This document shows, piece after piece, positions 1 through 9,090 of a stretch of DNA of 64,000 bases. The translations under genes and the position numbers were made by a program. Location of the stretch: contig NC_133476.1 of assembly GCF_025370935.1 (NCBI RefSeq), forward strand, positions 16,376,776 through 16,440,775, written 5' to 3'. The stretch's first letter is position 1. Every line of letters starts with the position of its first letter. The DNA is from Choristoneura fumiferana. Lineage: Eukaryota; Arthropoda; Insecta; Lepidoptera; Tortricidae. The notes beneath the pieces are model-generated. The model was not told where the DNA came from, made no database searches, and worked only from the letters and a program-made list of their open reading frames with translations.

Positions 1-332
1 CCAAGTATGGCTTATCGGTGTACCAAACTTGTGGTCTGCAGCAACCTACTACGAAAACATACCAAATTTCCCTAACTCTTAGTAGCGTCGTGAACATTTT
101 CACTCCATAGAAGTAAGTCGCTTCCCACCGTCTGTCTGCATATGTACGAGTATGTACTGTATGTACTCTATTATGAAGTGATTCAAGATTTTTTATTTTA
201 TTTATAAGTGTGAGAAACGGCAGGGTTATGGTTTTGGAGCGTATGTATGGTCATTTCTCTCGCACGCTATGCAACAAGGCCTTGATGCATCTTAACAAGT
301 AAGACAACAAACAACAACAGACAAGAAAATAA
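1..332. other. No recognised feature
   Basis: AT-rich sequence with short TGTAC/GTATGT runs. I see no coding signal, RNA gene or repeat that I recognise. Confidence 0.5.
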
Positions 333-495
333 GTCTTTGTTAGGAGTGACACAGGTTGTTAATTTTATGCGTATGTGAGTTCTGTCTGTGTATCTTTCCG
401 TCGGCCCATCCGTCCGTCCGTCTGTCGATCCGTCCATCTGTCTGTCCGTCTGTCTGTCCGTCTGTGTTTCGAAGTGAACACTACATCATTAGTCC
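333..495 (+). repeat. Direct-repeat unit A with TCCG/TCTG microsatellite
   Basis: This stretch starts GTCTTTGTTAGGAGTGAC and ends GAAGTGAACACTACATCATT. Its centre (394-470) is a degenerate TCCG/TCTG tetranucleotide array. Both ends recur in the same order and orientation at 1072-1177, where the middle is shorter. The two units flank an RTE fragment and a second repeat. They could be a tandem duplication later split by insertion, or one duplication made at insertion. Confidence 0.7.
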
Positions 496-925
496 AGTGA
501 TGACATATGGATCCGAGACGTGGTGCTTTACTTAGGCCTTATAAATAGGCTCAGAGTTGCTCAGCGAGCTATGGAGAGAGCTATGCTTGGGGTTTCTCTA
601 CGGGACCGAATCAGAAATGAGGAGATACGTAGAAGAACAAGGGTCACCGACATAGCCAAGCGAATCAGCTCGTTGAAGTGGCAATGGGCGGGCCATATAG
701 CACGGAGAGCGGATGGCCGTTGGGGCCGAAAAGTTCTCGAGTGGAGGCCGCGGATCGGCAAGCGCAGCGTAGGACTTCCACCAACAAGATGGACGGATGA
801 CCTGGTTAAAGCCGCAGGTTCGCGGTGGATGCAGGCCGCTGCCAGTTGAAGCAACTGGAGGTCTGTGTGGGAGGCCTATGTCCAACAGTGGACGTCCTAC
901 GGCTGAGATGATGATGATGGTGATG
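494..925 (+). pseudogene. RTE-clade LINE 3' end, decayed reverse-transcriptase C-terminus
   Basis: This is the C-terminal part of an RTE-type endonuclease/reverse-transcriptase polyprotein plus its 3' tail. The reading begins TYGSETW, shifts frame near 530, and continues with RVAQRAMERAMLGVSL, RRTRVTDIAKRIS, LKWQWAGHIARR, GRKVLEWRPR and PPTRWTDDL, a block I recognise from lepidopteran RTE elements. An in-frame stop at 847-849 interrupts it. The same frame then reads WEAYVQQWTSYG to a natural stop at 904-906, followed by an ATGATG-rich tail typical of RTE 3' ends. The 5' truncation, the frameshift and the stop make it a dead copy. It is nested between direct-repeat units A and A'. Confidence 0.9.
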
Positions 926-934
926 GTGAATAAG

Positions 935-1021
935 TTGTACCAACTGTACTTTAGTCGAAATTTTACTACGACCTTTAAAATTTATAAGTATTTATTGATA
1001 ATTAGAAGCAGAGTCTTGGGA
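935..1021 (+). repeat. Dispersed repeat, family shared with 14191-14279
   Basis: The reverse complement of 14191-14279 aligns here over about 87 bases with few differences. Shared blocks include TTGTACCAACTGTACTTTA and TTGATAATTAGAAGCAG. The family is unknown to me and no coding is visible. Confidence 0.75.
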
Positions 1022-1071
1022 AATAGCTCATGTTAGGAGATAAAGAGATCAGAAGAGGTATCGTTAGATTT

Positions 1072-1177
1072 GTCTCTGTTAGGAGTGACATCCGTCTCAT
1101 CCGTCCGTCCGTCTGTTGATCTGTCCATCTGTCTGTCCGTCTGTCTGTGTTTCGAAGTGAACATTACATCATTGTCC
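1072..1177 (+). repeat. Direct-repeat unit A'
   Basis: Second copy of the unit at 333-495, with the same ends (GTCTCTGTTAGGAGTGAC and GAAGTGAACATTACATCATT) around a TCCG/TCTG array. It lacks about 50 bases present in the first copy. Confidence 0.7.
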
Positions 1178-1318
1178 TATTTTTTTAATTATTGTTTACC
1201 AACGCACACACCAAACCTTTTATCCTAAAAAGCTGAAATTTAAGATAAGGAAAAAATGGGATTTATTATGTAGGTACCTACATAAAATTCTACTGGTTCG
1301 TAACTATTATTTAGTTTT

Positions 1319-1600
1319 TAGGGTTCCGTACCTAAAAAGTGCCAACGGAACCCTATTTCTGAGACTCCGCTGTCTGTCTGTCTGTCTGTCCGTCCGTCTG
1401 TCACAGGGCTCTATCTCTTGAGTCGTAATAGTTAGACACTTGAAATTTTTACAGATTATGTATTACTGTGGCCGCTATAACAACAAATACTCAAACCAGA
1501 ATAAAACAAATATTTAAGTTTTTTTTTTAATGTCTAATGTTGTATAGATAATGGTACGGAACACTTCGTGCGCGAATCCGACTCGCACTTGGCCAGTTTA
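1319..1600 (+). mobile_element. GGGTTCCGTACC-type dispersed lepidopteran element
   Basis: It opens AGGGTTCCGTACCT, carries an early TCTG/TCCG array (about 1370-1400), and closes with GGTACGGAACACTTCGTGCG and CGACTCGCACTTGGCC. I know this combination as one of the commonest short dispersed repeats in Lepidoptera. It is non-coding and non-autonomous, and I am not sure of its transposon class. Decayed relatives lie at 19619-19860 and 40228-40340. This copy is the best preserved of the three. Confidence 0.75.
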
Positions 1601-1924
1601 TTTTTAATACCCAGGGTATTCAATGTTATATATTTAATTTTACAACTCTATCTCCATATCACTAATCTCTGTAAATTTTACATGCAGGCAGAAAGGAATA
1701 GCAAAAATCTAAATTCAATATCAGGATATTTTGAAAAAGATAAGTATTGTTCACAAACCGATCTTAATGACGATGATGATGATGATGATGGTCGTATGTC
1801 ATCGCTGCGAATTCTAACTTTATTCAATGAAAGACATGGAGAAACTTTGTCACAAAGACTTAGTTCAGATAATTTGATATTACGCTGTCCGTCCGTCTAT
1901 TTCTATAGGATTACTTAAAACTGA
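1601..1924. other. No recognised feature; GAT microsatellite at 1769-1791
   Basis: AT-rich sequence with a short GAT array, which gives a run of aspartates in one chance reading frame. No element boundaries are visible. Confidence 0.5.
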
Positions 1925-2163
1925 AGCAAACTGAAGTGGCAGTGGGCGGCCATATCAGCCGAAGAACCGATAACTGCTAAGGTAAACGAGTAAAAGCCTA
2001 GCGTGGCGAGGGACGCCCTCAGACTAGGTGGAGCGATGATCTTCACTGGGTAGCTGACAGTAACTGGATGAGAGTGGCCGAGGGTCGTGCTCAGTGGCGT
2101 GCAATTGTGTATGTCCAGTAGTGGGCTAAGATAGGCGATGATGATGATGATGATGATGACTTA
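1925..2163 (+). pseudogene. RTE-clade LINE 3' end, second decayed copy
   Basis: The fragment starts at a sequence reading KLKWQWA, the same region of the RTE reverse transcriptase as in the fragment at 494. It runs through frameshifted coding remnants to GTATGTCCAGTAGTGGGC and a GATGATGAT tail ending near 2160. It is more diverged than the copy at 494-925, and no continuous frame survives. Confidence 0.8.
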
Positions 2164-2177
2164 AAATAAGACAATAA

Positions 2178-2389
2178 TCCCACTCATATAATAAATGCGA
2201 AAGTTTGTTAGTCTGTTTGTTTATTTCTTTATTACCTTTTCACGTCTAATTCGTTGAACCGATTAGGATGAAATTTGGGATACAGATAGTTTGAGTCCCG
2301 TAGAAAAACATAGGGTAGTTTTTTTAATCGCAATATTCCCGCGGAATAGCTATAAACGAATTCTACGCTGACAGAGTGGCGTGCAACAG
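2178..2389 (+). mobile_element. Non-autonomous Helitron, common lepidopteran type
   Basis: The 5' end is TC preceded by A (TCCCACTCATATAATAAATG), followed by GCGAAAGTTTGTTAGTCTG, the TGAACCGAT..ATGAAATTTGGGATACAGATAGTTTGAGTCCCG block and, at the 3' side, GGAATAGCTATAAACGAATT and GCGTGCAACAG. Intact relatives end CGCGGGCAACAGCTAG. Here the terminal CTAG has decayed. Short Helitrons have TC...CTAG ends, no terminal inverted repeats and insert between A and T. There is no coding capacity. Confidence 0.75.
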
Positions 2390-2837
2390 TATGTATGAAG
2401 GTACATTAGGGGATTTACCTACTGATAGTCTGATTTACGTCCTTATGCTGTAACTAAAAAGCATCGGTCACTTTTATAGTCTGTCTGCTAATACTATTTC
2501 AGTATTTATTAATACACAATTCCTTTCAGATTCAATGCTAGCTAACTGCATATAACTTTGCCTGGAATCATTATATTGCTGAAGTAGCCTAGGTGCTGTC
2601 ATGCAATATTCAAGGTGAAGAAAAGAAGAAACGTTGAATGTTGATATGCAAGAAATTAAGTAATATCTGACTGATTAACTATGTTTGATTTATTTATTAA
2701 CGCTGTGTTATAAAGTTTGTTCTAAATAAATATGATGTACACAACGAAATAAAGTCTTCGTAGGCATCTTTCTTTTAGCGTTCCGTGGGTGGAAATTTTA
2801 GTGGAGCTTCTAAAAACAAGAATACCAACAGGTATGT
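2390..2837. other. No recognised feature
   Basis: AT-rich sequence without coding or repeat signals that I recognise. Confidence 0.5.
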
Positions 2838-3066
2838 AGTTTTTATTTTTTGACCATCAGTGGTGTAGCGGTATAGCAAGCGGTACGGATTACCGAGGAC
2901 CTGGGTTCGATTCCCAGTGATGGTCTTATTTTTCTGTTTTTTCTGTGCATCTATATTTCAGTTTGTAATTTCAATTTAGGTTTACGGGATGACCGTAAAA
3001 GTAAAATTTGGAATTGAAATAAAAAATACAAAAAGATTCCAAAAAACCAATCTTAAGTTTTTATTT
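2838..3066 (+). mobile_element. tRNA-derived SINE (family 1) with 11-bp target-site duplication
   Basis: The body is 2852-3052. The head folds like a tRNA: acceptor stem ACCATCA (2853-2859) pairs with TGATGGT (2918-2924), T-stem CTGGG/CCCAG, and a B box GGTTCGATTCC at 2904-2914. A tRNA-unrelated body follows, ending AAAGATTCCAAAAAACCAATC. AGTTTTTATTT stands perfectly repeated on both sides (2838-2848 and 3056-3066), which marks a retrotransposed insertion. Two other copies are at 33951-34153 (+) and 10345-10548 (-). The internal pol III promoter looks usable, but the 74-nt head should not be annotated as a real tRNA gene because all three copies share the SINE body. Confidence 0.85.
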
Positions 3067-3305
3067 GTCGAATGAAACTACAGTAATATCAGATGATGAG
3101 ATAATAGGGGTACATATATATAAAGTACTATAAAACCGTACAACTTTGACCTTTGAGATAACTTTGCCAAAGTTGTCATTTTTTTAAATATCTGAAATAA
3201 AACAAAATTGACTGATTTGTGAATCAAAAAATCGTCGGTTACGTTTAAGTTTTGAAGAAATATAAATTTCATTTCATAGTATGTACACACAAGTATATAT
3301 CATAA

Positions 3306-3970
3306 TCAACTTCGTGTGTTACTTCCTGGGGTGACATATTGTCACATGGAATTCAAACTCACATCAAAAAATGTACGAAGAATTTACGAATTTGTGCGCT
3401 AGTTTAAAAAATATACTACCCGTAATAATAGTACTACTAATCACTACTAATAATAGTACTACCCGTAATAGTAGTACACCGGTAGTAATAAAGATACTTT
3501 CTGGCGGGCGCTATCTATTTTACTATGAAGCAGCCGAATTTTTATAAGTAAAAAATCGGAATCCCAATCTGTCGGAATCCAATGGGCACTTGTATAAGCG
3601 CTTTAGAACTTGAACGTTCATTTTTTTTAACTATAGCGTACAAATTCGTACATTTTTTCTGATTACAAGAAATTTGAAAAGTCCGCCAGAAAGTACTTCA
3701 AACAAGTTGATTTTTTTTGTTATAAAAGTCGGTACCATTTTTTGCTATAAAATTTTTTCATGTACAGTCACCAGCACAATATCTGACACAATAAGCGTGC
3801 ATAAATATCTGACACGACTCTATTTCTAGGGCCGGAAGGACCTGTCAGATATTTTTGCACGCTCGCTGTGGTAGATATTAATGCTGGTGACTGTACCTAC
3901 ATTTTTGATTTGAGTGAATTCCATGCGACACCATGTCACCGCAGGAAGTATGACACTCAACTTCGAAGCT
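3306..3970. mobile_element. Large foldback element
   Basis: The outer left arm (about 3306-3378) reads AACTTCGTGTGTTACTTCCT, GGGTGACATATTGTCACATG, GAATTC, CATCAAAAAATGTA. Its reverse complement stands at about 3896-3968 with scattered mismatches. A second inverted pair lies inside, with TACGAATTTGTGCGC near 3381 and GCGTACAAATTCGTA near 3636. A third is TACTTTCTGGCGG near 3492 and CCGCCAGAAAGTA near 3683. A Tc1/mariner-type MITE (3765-3893) sits just inside the right arm and must be younger. No transposase is present. The class is unclear. Confidence 0.6.
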
Positions 3971-4446
3971 GTCTCACCCTGGAGATCGCATAGATCGATG
4001 TTTACTTGACATCTTATTCCGAAACTTATTTATTGTTTTGTCACTAGTAACGTGCTAGCACAAGTCTTTTCGCGATAGTTTTGAATCTTCTTCTGCGTGA
4101 AACATAAACATTGTAGTAGAAAAATAGTAGAATTATTATATGTTCATTTTTTTAACAACCGAGTTAGTGTTATGCTCTATGTCACAGGATGACTAAATAT
4201 TGACTATCGATATCGAGATTAATATCACTCATGTTTAGACTTTGCTCATGTCTAGCTTTAGATACATTCTTGACTGAGCCGGCGCGATAACTGTAGTAGG
4301 TAGTATGGCGTTCTTTTTCGAGTGTCATTGCTATTGAACTGTCAGGTTGCCTTACAGAAGAAAAGGAAACTCGTGTAAAATGACATCGCATACAGATACC
4401 CAGAATCAAGAACCAAAATCAGAAGAATAATTGTATAAGTTCATAT
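3456..4446 (+). repeat. ~1-kb duplicated segment, copy 1
   Basis: This segment matches 9091-10096 almost base for base. The differences are mostly one-base indels, many in homopolymer runs, with only a few substitutions. Similarity stops abruptly at TTCATAT. The second copy starts right after the assembly gap. Redundant assembly (two haplotypes or overlapping contigs) is more likely than a recent genomic duplication. Confidence 0.9.
3765..3893. mobile_element. Palindromic Tc1/mariner-type MITE, copy 1
   Basis: The terminal inverted repeats are CAGTCACCAGCA and TGCTGGTGACTG, flanked on both sides by TA (3763-3764 and 3894-3895), the target duplication of Tc1/mariner elements. The interior is also nearly palindromic: ATATCTGACAC and GTGCATAAATATCTGACA are mirrored by TGTCAGATATTTTTGCAC. 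It has no coding capacity and would need a transposase in trans. Other copies are at 9406-9540 (the duplicate of this one) and 51056-51192. Confidence 0.85.
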
Positions 4447-5615
4447 CGTCGCTTCGGAGGTAAAGATACTAAAGCGACACTTTGGGCCAAATTGAGTTAT
4501 ATATACCATCGGAATCAGCGAATTTTTCTGCGTCGATCTATCTGGGTTTCGGGACGATCAGAGGACTTTTTTTGGCGCTTTAGCCTCTGAAAAATCAGTG
4601 AAATTTGGGACACTTATTACTAATCCGACGCTTAAATTGAGTATTTTCTCTTTAGTGCTTTTACCTGTTTTAGTTTCTAAACGATTATATTGTTAAGTCA
4701 TTTGTAATTTTTCACCTTTAAATACATTTGGCGTTTTAGTACTCTGTGCATATCAAGAAATTTGATTCTTCGTCGCTTTAGTAATTGTTCCAGTCTATTC
4801 TGAAGTTTTGGATGCGTTTAGTATTTGGTTAAACTGATAAGAATATATTTAAGTCGTTTGAGTATTTAGTACCAAACAGTTAACAGAATTTGTGGTGTAT
4901 TAGCGTCATTACAACATAGCAAAAGCAAGAAAACATTTATATTAGTAAAAAAACATAATATTAAAGGATTATGTTTGGTCCAGTAAGTCAATAATCTGTC
5001 ATTTTATTGTCAAAAAATAAGTGTTTAGGTATTTTTTTTACGAAAAATCAATTATATAAGCCAGTTAGTAAAAGTACCCACGATATTTTCATACGAATTG
5101 TAGATATTATGCCAAAGTAATCTGGACTTTAATCTTAGGAATTTAAGTTACAATCACTTTACCAAGGATAGGTAAGGTACTATGCGCGTCTTTTAGATCA
5201 ACGCAATAATAGAGCGTGTTGGCAACAAAACCTGAAATAATTAAATAATTGATTGTGATTACGAAAGGCAAGTTTGTAAACAAATAATTATTATAATTAT
5301 GTGCACTAACTCTATTGACTGTTATTAGAGTTAGGTACGAAGGAACATGATAAAAAGTTAACCTTATTGTGAGAATTCTATGTATCGGAAATAGGGTCTG
5401 ATATAGAAATATGATGAATTGACATCTAGCTATTCTAAACGGCCAGGCTTTACTATATAAAAGGCTCAAATTATGTTATTGAATGGCAACTTTGAATAAT
5501 TAAAATTTCAGATCCAAATGGAATCAGATAAACATGTCTCTTTTTTAAAAATTCGAATCCGGAAAGTGAAAAAATCAAATGTATAACTGGCCAAAGCTTA
5601 ACGTAGTGCGACGCA
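4447..5615. other. No recognised gene; AT-rich
   Basis: The first 350 bases repeatedly use motifs such as GCGCTTTAG and TAAAGCGAC and look like an old dispersed repeat. The rest is AT-rich without features. This interval separates duplicated copy 1 from the CR1-like LINE. Confidence 0.4.
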
Positions 5616-5639
5616 TTAACTTCGATGGTAAATATATGA

Positions 5640-6560
5640 CTGCTTTTTCGCTCTGGACTCAATAGCCGCACCGAAGTTGAGACTAGATTGAAGGTCTAAC
5701 CCAAGAACCTCAAGGTGGTCTTTAGGTGGTAAGGATACCCTCCTCTGGACAGTAGGAGCCAAAGTGAACGGTCTCCGCCTACGCCTACGGTCTACGCCTG
5801 TATCTTGGCAGCACTGAACTGGACCAAGTTGGCCGAGCCCCAGTCGGACATGGCCTCCGAGGTCGAATTCGTCCGCTGTACCATAACCTCCCTGAGTGCC
5901 CGATCTTATCACCGCTGGCCCGGGCCCGGCCGTTAGAAAGGTACCTCTCTGCAATTTTGCGTCATCTGCGTACCCAAACACATCGGGTATGAGCAAATCG
6001 TTGATGTGCAGCAATAATAGAGTTGCAGATAGGACCAATCCCTGAGGCACCCCGGCATTGAATTGCCATGAGATCAGATGAGCATTCGTCAATGACAACT
6101 CGTTTAGATCGGTTCCGCAGGAAATCAGAGATCCATGAGCATAGGACAGGAGGAATCCTGCTAAGAAGGCCTCTGTGCCAGACCCTATCGAATGCCTTGG
6201 AATAGAGACACAGCAAGAGCTTCACCATGCTTCTCAACAGGTTCACACCAAATGTGAGTAGCATATACCAGAAGGTCCTCAGTGGACCGATTTCGGTGGA
6301 ACCCGTATTGGCGGTCACTGAGGAGATCGTTACCTTCTAGATATACCTACCAGGAACTTAGCATTCAATACACGCTCCATTACCTTACATAGTATGGAGG
6401 TGATTGCGATAGGCCGATAGTTCGACGGGTCGGCACGACTGCCCTTTTTGGGTAGATACTGGCTGCACATTAGCAATCGTCCACGATACCGGGACCTGCC
6501 CCAACTTGAGAAGAGCCTGAACAGACGTGTCAAAACCGGAGACAGTTCCGGAGCACAGGT
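5640..6560 (-). pseudogene. Reverse-transcriptase domain of the CR1-like LINE
   Basis: Visible motifs in order are PSNYRPIAITSILCKVMERV (near 6430-6380), SKAFDRVWHRGLLSRIP (near 6205-6155), RNRSKRVVIDECSSDLM (near 6115-6070), NAGVPQGLVLSATLLLLHIN (near 6060-6000) and the catalytic YADD box with its codons at 5961-5972. The end reads LAPTVQRRVSLPPKDHLEVL and LDLQSSLNF, a block that follows the palm domain in CR1 elements. The frame changes at least twice and one overlapping frame is needed around the GVPQG motif. The catalytic YADD is retained although the gene is dead. Confidence 0.88.
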
Positions 6561-6879
6561 GTTTAAAACAATTCCAGGTATAGTTTATTCCTAGTTTTAT
6601 TTACGTCCAGAGAACGCAGCGTTCTTAAAACCTCCATTTGGTGTATTTTGACCTCCTGCTTAAACGTACCACAGTGAGAAATGGAGGGAGGCGCTACACT
6701 ACCATCATCAAGACGCAAATTTCCGCAAACAGAGAGACAAACAGGTTTGCCTTCTCCGCTGCAGTGTGAGCTAGCGACTTATCCGACTTCAGCAGTGGTG
6801 GCAGTGACGGACGACAGAAATTGTACTCCACCGATTTGGCTAAGAACGAAAACGCTTAAGGAATGTATTTTCTTTCTTT

Positions 6880-7270
6880 CTTTTCTTTTCTTTACTCTCA
6901 GAGGGTAGGAAGCAAATTTGCCACCGATACAACCAACATGGAGGAATCGCGCTTTCCGTATGACCTTTTTGCAGGACATGGCAGCTTTGTTAAAGAGCTG
7001 TTTCTTAACGTGTACATCCGGTCCGGAGCATTGCGACATCGAGCATCAGCCCACAGTAAGTAAGCAAATAGAGTGCTTAATAGCTTCAGCTTGAGCGCAC
7101 TCAGCGTTAAACCATGGGCGAGATTTGCCACCAGTGGATACGTCAGAGAAAGGAATGAAATATTCCATACTCTGACGCAACACATCGGTAACAGCTTCTG
7201 CGCAGCTCGACGAATCGTTACTGGAAAAGCAAGTTTTCTGCCATGGATAGGAAGCAAAGAAATGACGCAT
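6880..7270 (-). pseudogene. Linker region of the CR1-like LINE
   Basis: Two overlapping frames hold the segment between endonuclease and reverse transcriptase: FFASYPWQKTCF, ADSSSCAEAV-like sequence and SRPWFNAECAQAEAIKHSI in one, and KKVIRKARFLHVGCIGGKFA in the other. RPWFN..C followed by a basic K/R..RKAR stretch is typical of this linker in lepidopteran CR1-type elements. A CTTT-rich run at 6866-6900 disrupts the end. Confidence 0.75.
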
Positions 7271-7334
7271 CTCATCCCAATCTACTTACTTGTATCGCCA
7301 CACTCGCCGAGTACCGATTAAGCAATCGGTAGGA

Positions 7335-7815
7335 GAGTACTGCGACACAAATTTCACCAAACAATGGTCAGAAGTACCCAAAGGGGAAGACACCGACACA
7401 TTGTACCTGTCTGGATCAGTCGTCAGCAGTAGGTCCAAGCACTTAGGCGTGTGCAAGGCAACGCGAGTCGATGCGAGTCGGTTGCTTAACCAGCTGGGCG
7501 AGATCTAGCTCTTCTTGCATGGTCCAAAGTCCCCCAAGAAAACCAACTACGCAAGCGGATACCGTTGCTGAACCACAAACCGTGCCGTAACAATGAAGTG
7601 ATCAAAGACCCTGGTCGTCTCCAAGTCACCGCTGTGCGACCGATAGATCAGAGCGTAAACCGTTTGTTCAACACCAGTGTCCATCAGTAGCCAAAGAATG
7701 GAAAAGCTAGGATCCTCAAGGTTGCGGAGACGCTGAGTACAGATGTCATCACGAACGTACAAGCAGACCCCAGCACGTGGCTTAAAAGTATGCTCCAGGC
7801 TATACCCTGGGTAGT
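7335..7815 (-). pseudogene. Endonuclease domain of the CR1-like LINE
   Basis: The minus strand reads EHTFKPRAGVCLYVRDDICT, then LRNLEDPSFSILWLLMDTG, ALIYRSHSGDLETTRVFDHF and, in another frame, SVSSPLGTSDHCLV. The last includes the SDH motif of apurinic-type endonucleases (codons 7364-7375). The GDFNAH-type motif expected between these blocks is not intact: the frame runs VVQQRYPLA and then shifts. It would nick target DNA for target-primed reverse transcription if intact. Here it is broken. Confidence 0.82.
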
Positions 7816-7829
7816 GTGGGTAGTCGGTG

Positions 7830-7938
7830 GGCAAGAGATCACCACCGCCCATATACATCTGCAACACCAGGGGTATTGCAGACGCGTTGCCAACCTAGAG
7901 GCCTAAGATGGGATACCTCACATGCCAGTAATTTCACC
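7830..7938 (-). repeat. LINE-tail-like segment fused to the CR1 endonuclease
   Basis: The minus strand reads CATGTGAGGTATCCCATCTT, GGTTGGCAACGCGTCTGCAA, TACCCCTGGTGTTGCAGATG and GGGCGGTGGTGATCTCTT. I recognise this chain as part of another dispersed lepidopteran LINE 3' region, normally continuing ACCATCAGG. It joins directly to CR1 endonuclease sequence. It may be a nested insertion or a chimeric retrotransposition product. Confidence 0.45.
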
Positions 7939-8568
7939 TGAAGAAAAGAAGGAGATGAGAAAGACAAAAAAGAACAGGTTAGAAAAGACGGCAGTTGAAC
8001 AGACACAGTGCTGCTCATCCAGTAGCACAAGAAAATGAGCCACAACACAAGGAGCTTGGTCTGGTGACTGCGGGGACGCCCGAACCCCAAAGTCGGCTTT
8101 CGGGTCCCCTCCTCGGTCGCCAACCGGCACTACAGCACATCTTCGGGATTTTTCGCAAGTTAACGGGGCAGCCTTTCAAAGTTGGCGAAACCTCTACTTG
8201 GGCCCCCTACTAACTGCGGTCGGCCAGCGGAGCACCGTGCTTTGGATTCCGCTACCCTCCACGAAAAGGCACCCGGTGCAGCAAACTGACGGCACCGAAA
8301 CCGGTTTGCACGCAGCGTTTGGCAGCATAACTTAGTTAGGTGGTGGTGACAAACCGCGGCCGAAGCCTACCACCAGAATGAGGTTGTTCATTTGGCGCTA
8401 CCTAGGGGACACGTGTGGGTAACTAGAGCTAAAGCCCACGGACGCGAACAGCTTTATCCCCAATAGTTGACGATAGGCAGATAACACGATAACAAGAACC
8501 AATGTCAAATAAAACTTAAAAGTTTCTACAATTTCTGTTTTCCTTTGAATTTAGTAATATTGATTAAA

Positions 8569-8707
8569 GTCTGCAGGCTAACTACGAAACTCGAAACTCG
8601 GAGTTCGTGTCGTGCGGTCCTCTGACACTTATACTATTTAATACGAGAGCGAGAGGGACAGTACGATACGAACTTCGAGTTTCGAGTTTCGTAGTAGCCC
8701 TGCAGAC
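8569..8707. mobile_element. MITE with ~45-bp terminal inverted repeats
   Basis: The left arm runs GTCTGCAGG, CTACGAAACTCGAAACTCGG and AGTTCGTGTCGT. The right arm is its near-perfect reverse complement (ACGATACGAACTTCGAGTTT ... CCTGCAGAC). The centre contains GACACTTATACTATTTAATA and CGAGAGCGAGAGGGAC. I know the CTACGAAACTCGAAACTC arm as a widespread lepidopteran MITE. It is non-coding and its superfamily is unknown to me. Confidence 0.8.
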
Positions 8708-8989
8708 GGTCCATTAGTGATCATTCGTTAAAGTAATCTAAAAATTAGTATGTTGTATATTAAAACATTTAACTTGCAAGTCTATTAAGTATTTGTAATG
8801 TTTTATGATTATCATTTAATGGTGCTTAAGCATTATGCAGTTGTAAAATAGTTTGATTATTGGTGAATAAGCATTAAAACACAGTTTGATAAGAAATTGA
8901 TTAACGCCATTAAGTAAATTGAAGATAAAAAAACTAGAATAAATATCCCGTTAGTCATCTGAAATTATGATATGCATAACCAATTCTTA

Positions 8990-9089
8990 NNNNNNNNNNN
9001 NNNNNNNNNNNNNNNNNNNNNNNNNNNNNNNNNNNNNNNNNNNNNNNNNNNNNNNNNNNNNNNNNNNNNNNNNNNNNNNNNNNNNNNNN
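8990..9089. other. Assembly gap of exactly 100 N
   Basis: A round 100-N run is a placeholder for a gap of unknown size. The sequence right after it repeats 3456-4446, so the contig starting at 9090 may overlap sequence already placed upstream. The apparent reading frame through the gap is meaningless. Confidence 0.99.
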
Positions 9090-9090
9090 G

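Larger units (their letters stand above)
5616..8465 (-). pseudogene. CR1-like non-LTR retrotransposon, decayed, 3' truncated
   Basis: Read on the minus strand, the order is a GC-rich 5' leader (about 8465-7940), an apurinic-type endonuclease (about 7815-7335), a linker (about 7270-6880) and a reverse transcriptase (about 6560-5640), the usual order of CR1/Jockey-group LINEs. Several frameshifts divide it. The C-terminal third of the reverse transcriptase and the 3' UTR are missing, although the 5' leader is present. This is the reverse of normal 5' truncation, so a later deletion or rearrangement removed the 3' end. A polypyrimidine expansion around 6866-6900 breaks the linker. A LINE-tail-like segment is joined in front of the endonuclease (7830-7938). 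The element cannot move. Confidence 0.85.

Noticed and set aside
394..470. CRISPR-like or regulatory repeat array
   Set aside because: It is a degenerate TCCG/TCTG microsatellite with no spacers, in an insect genome.
2852..2925. tRNA gene
   Set aside because: The cloverleaf is good but is followed by the same tRNA-unrelated body in three places, so it is a SINE head.
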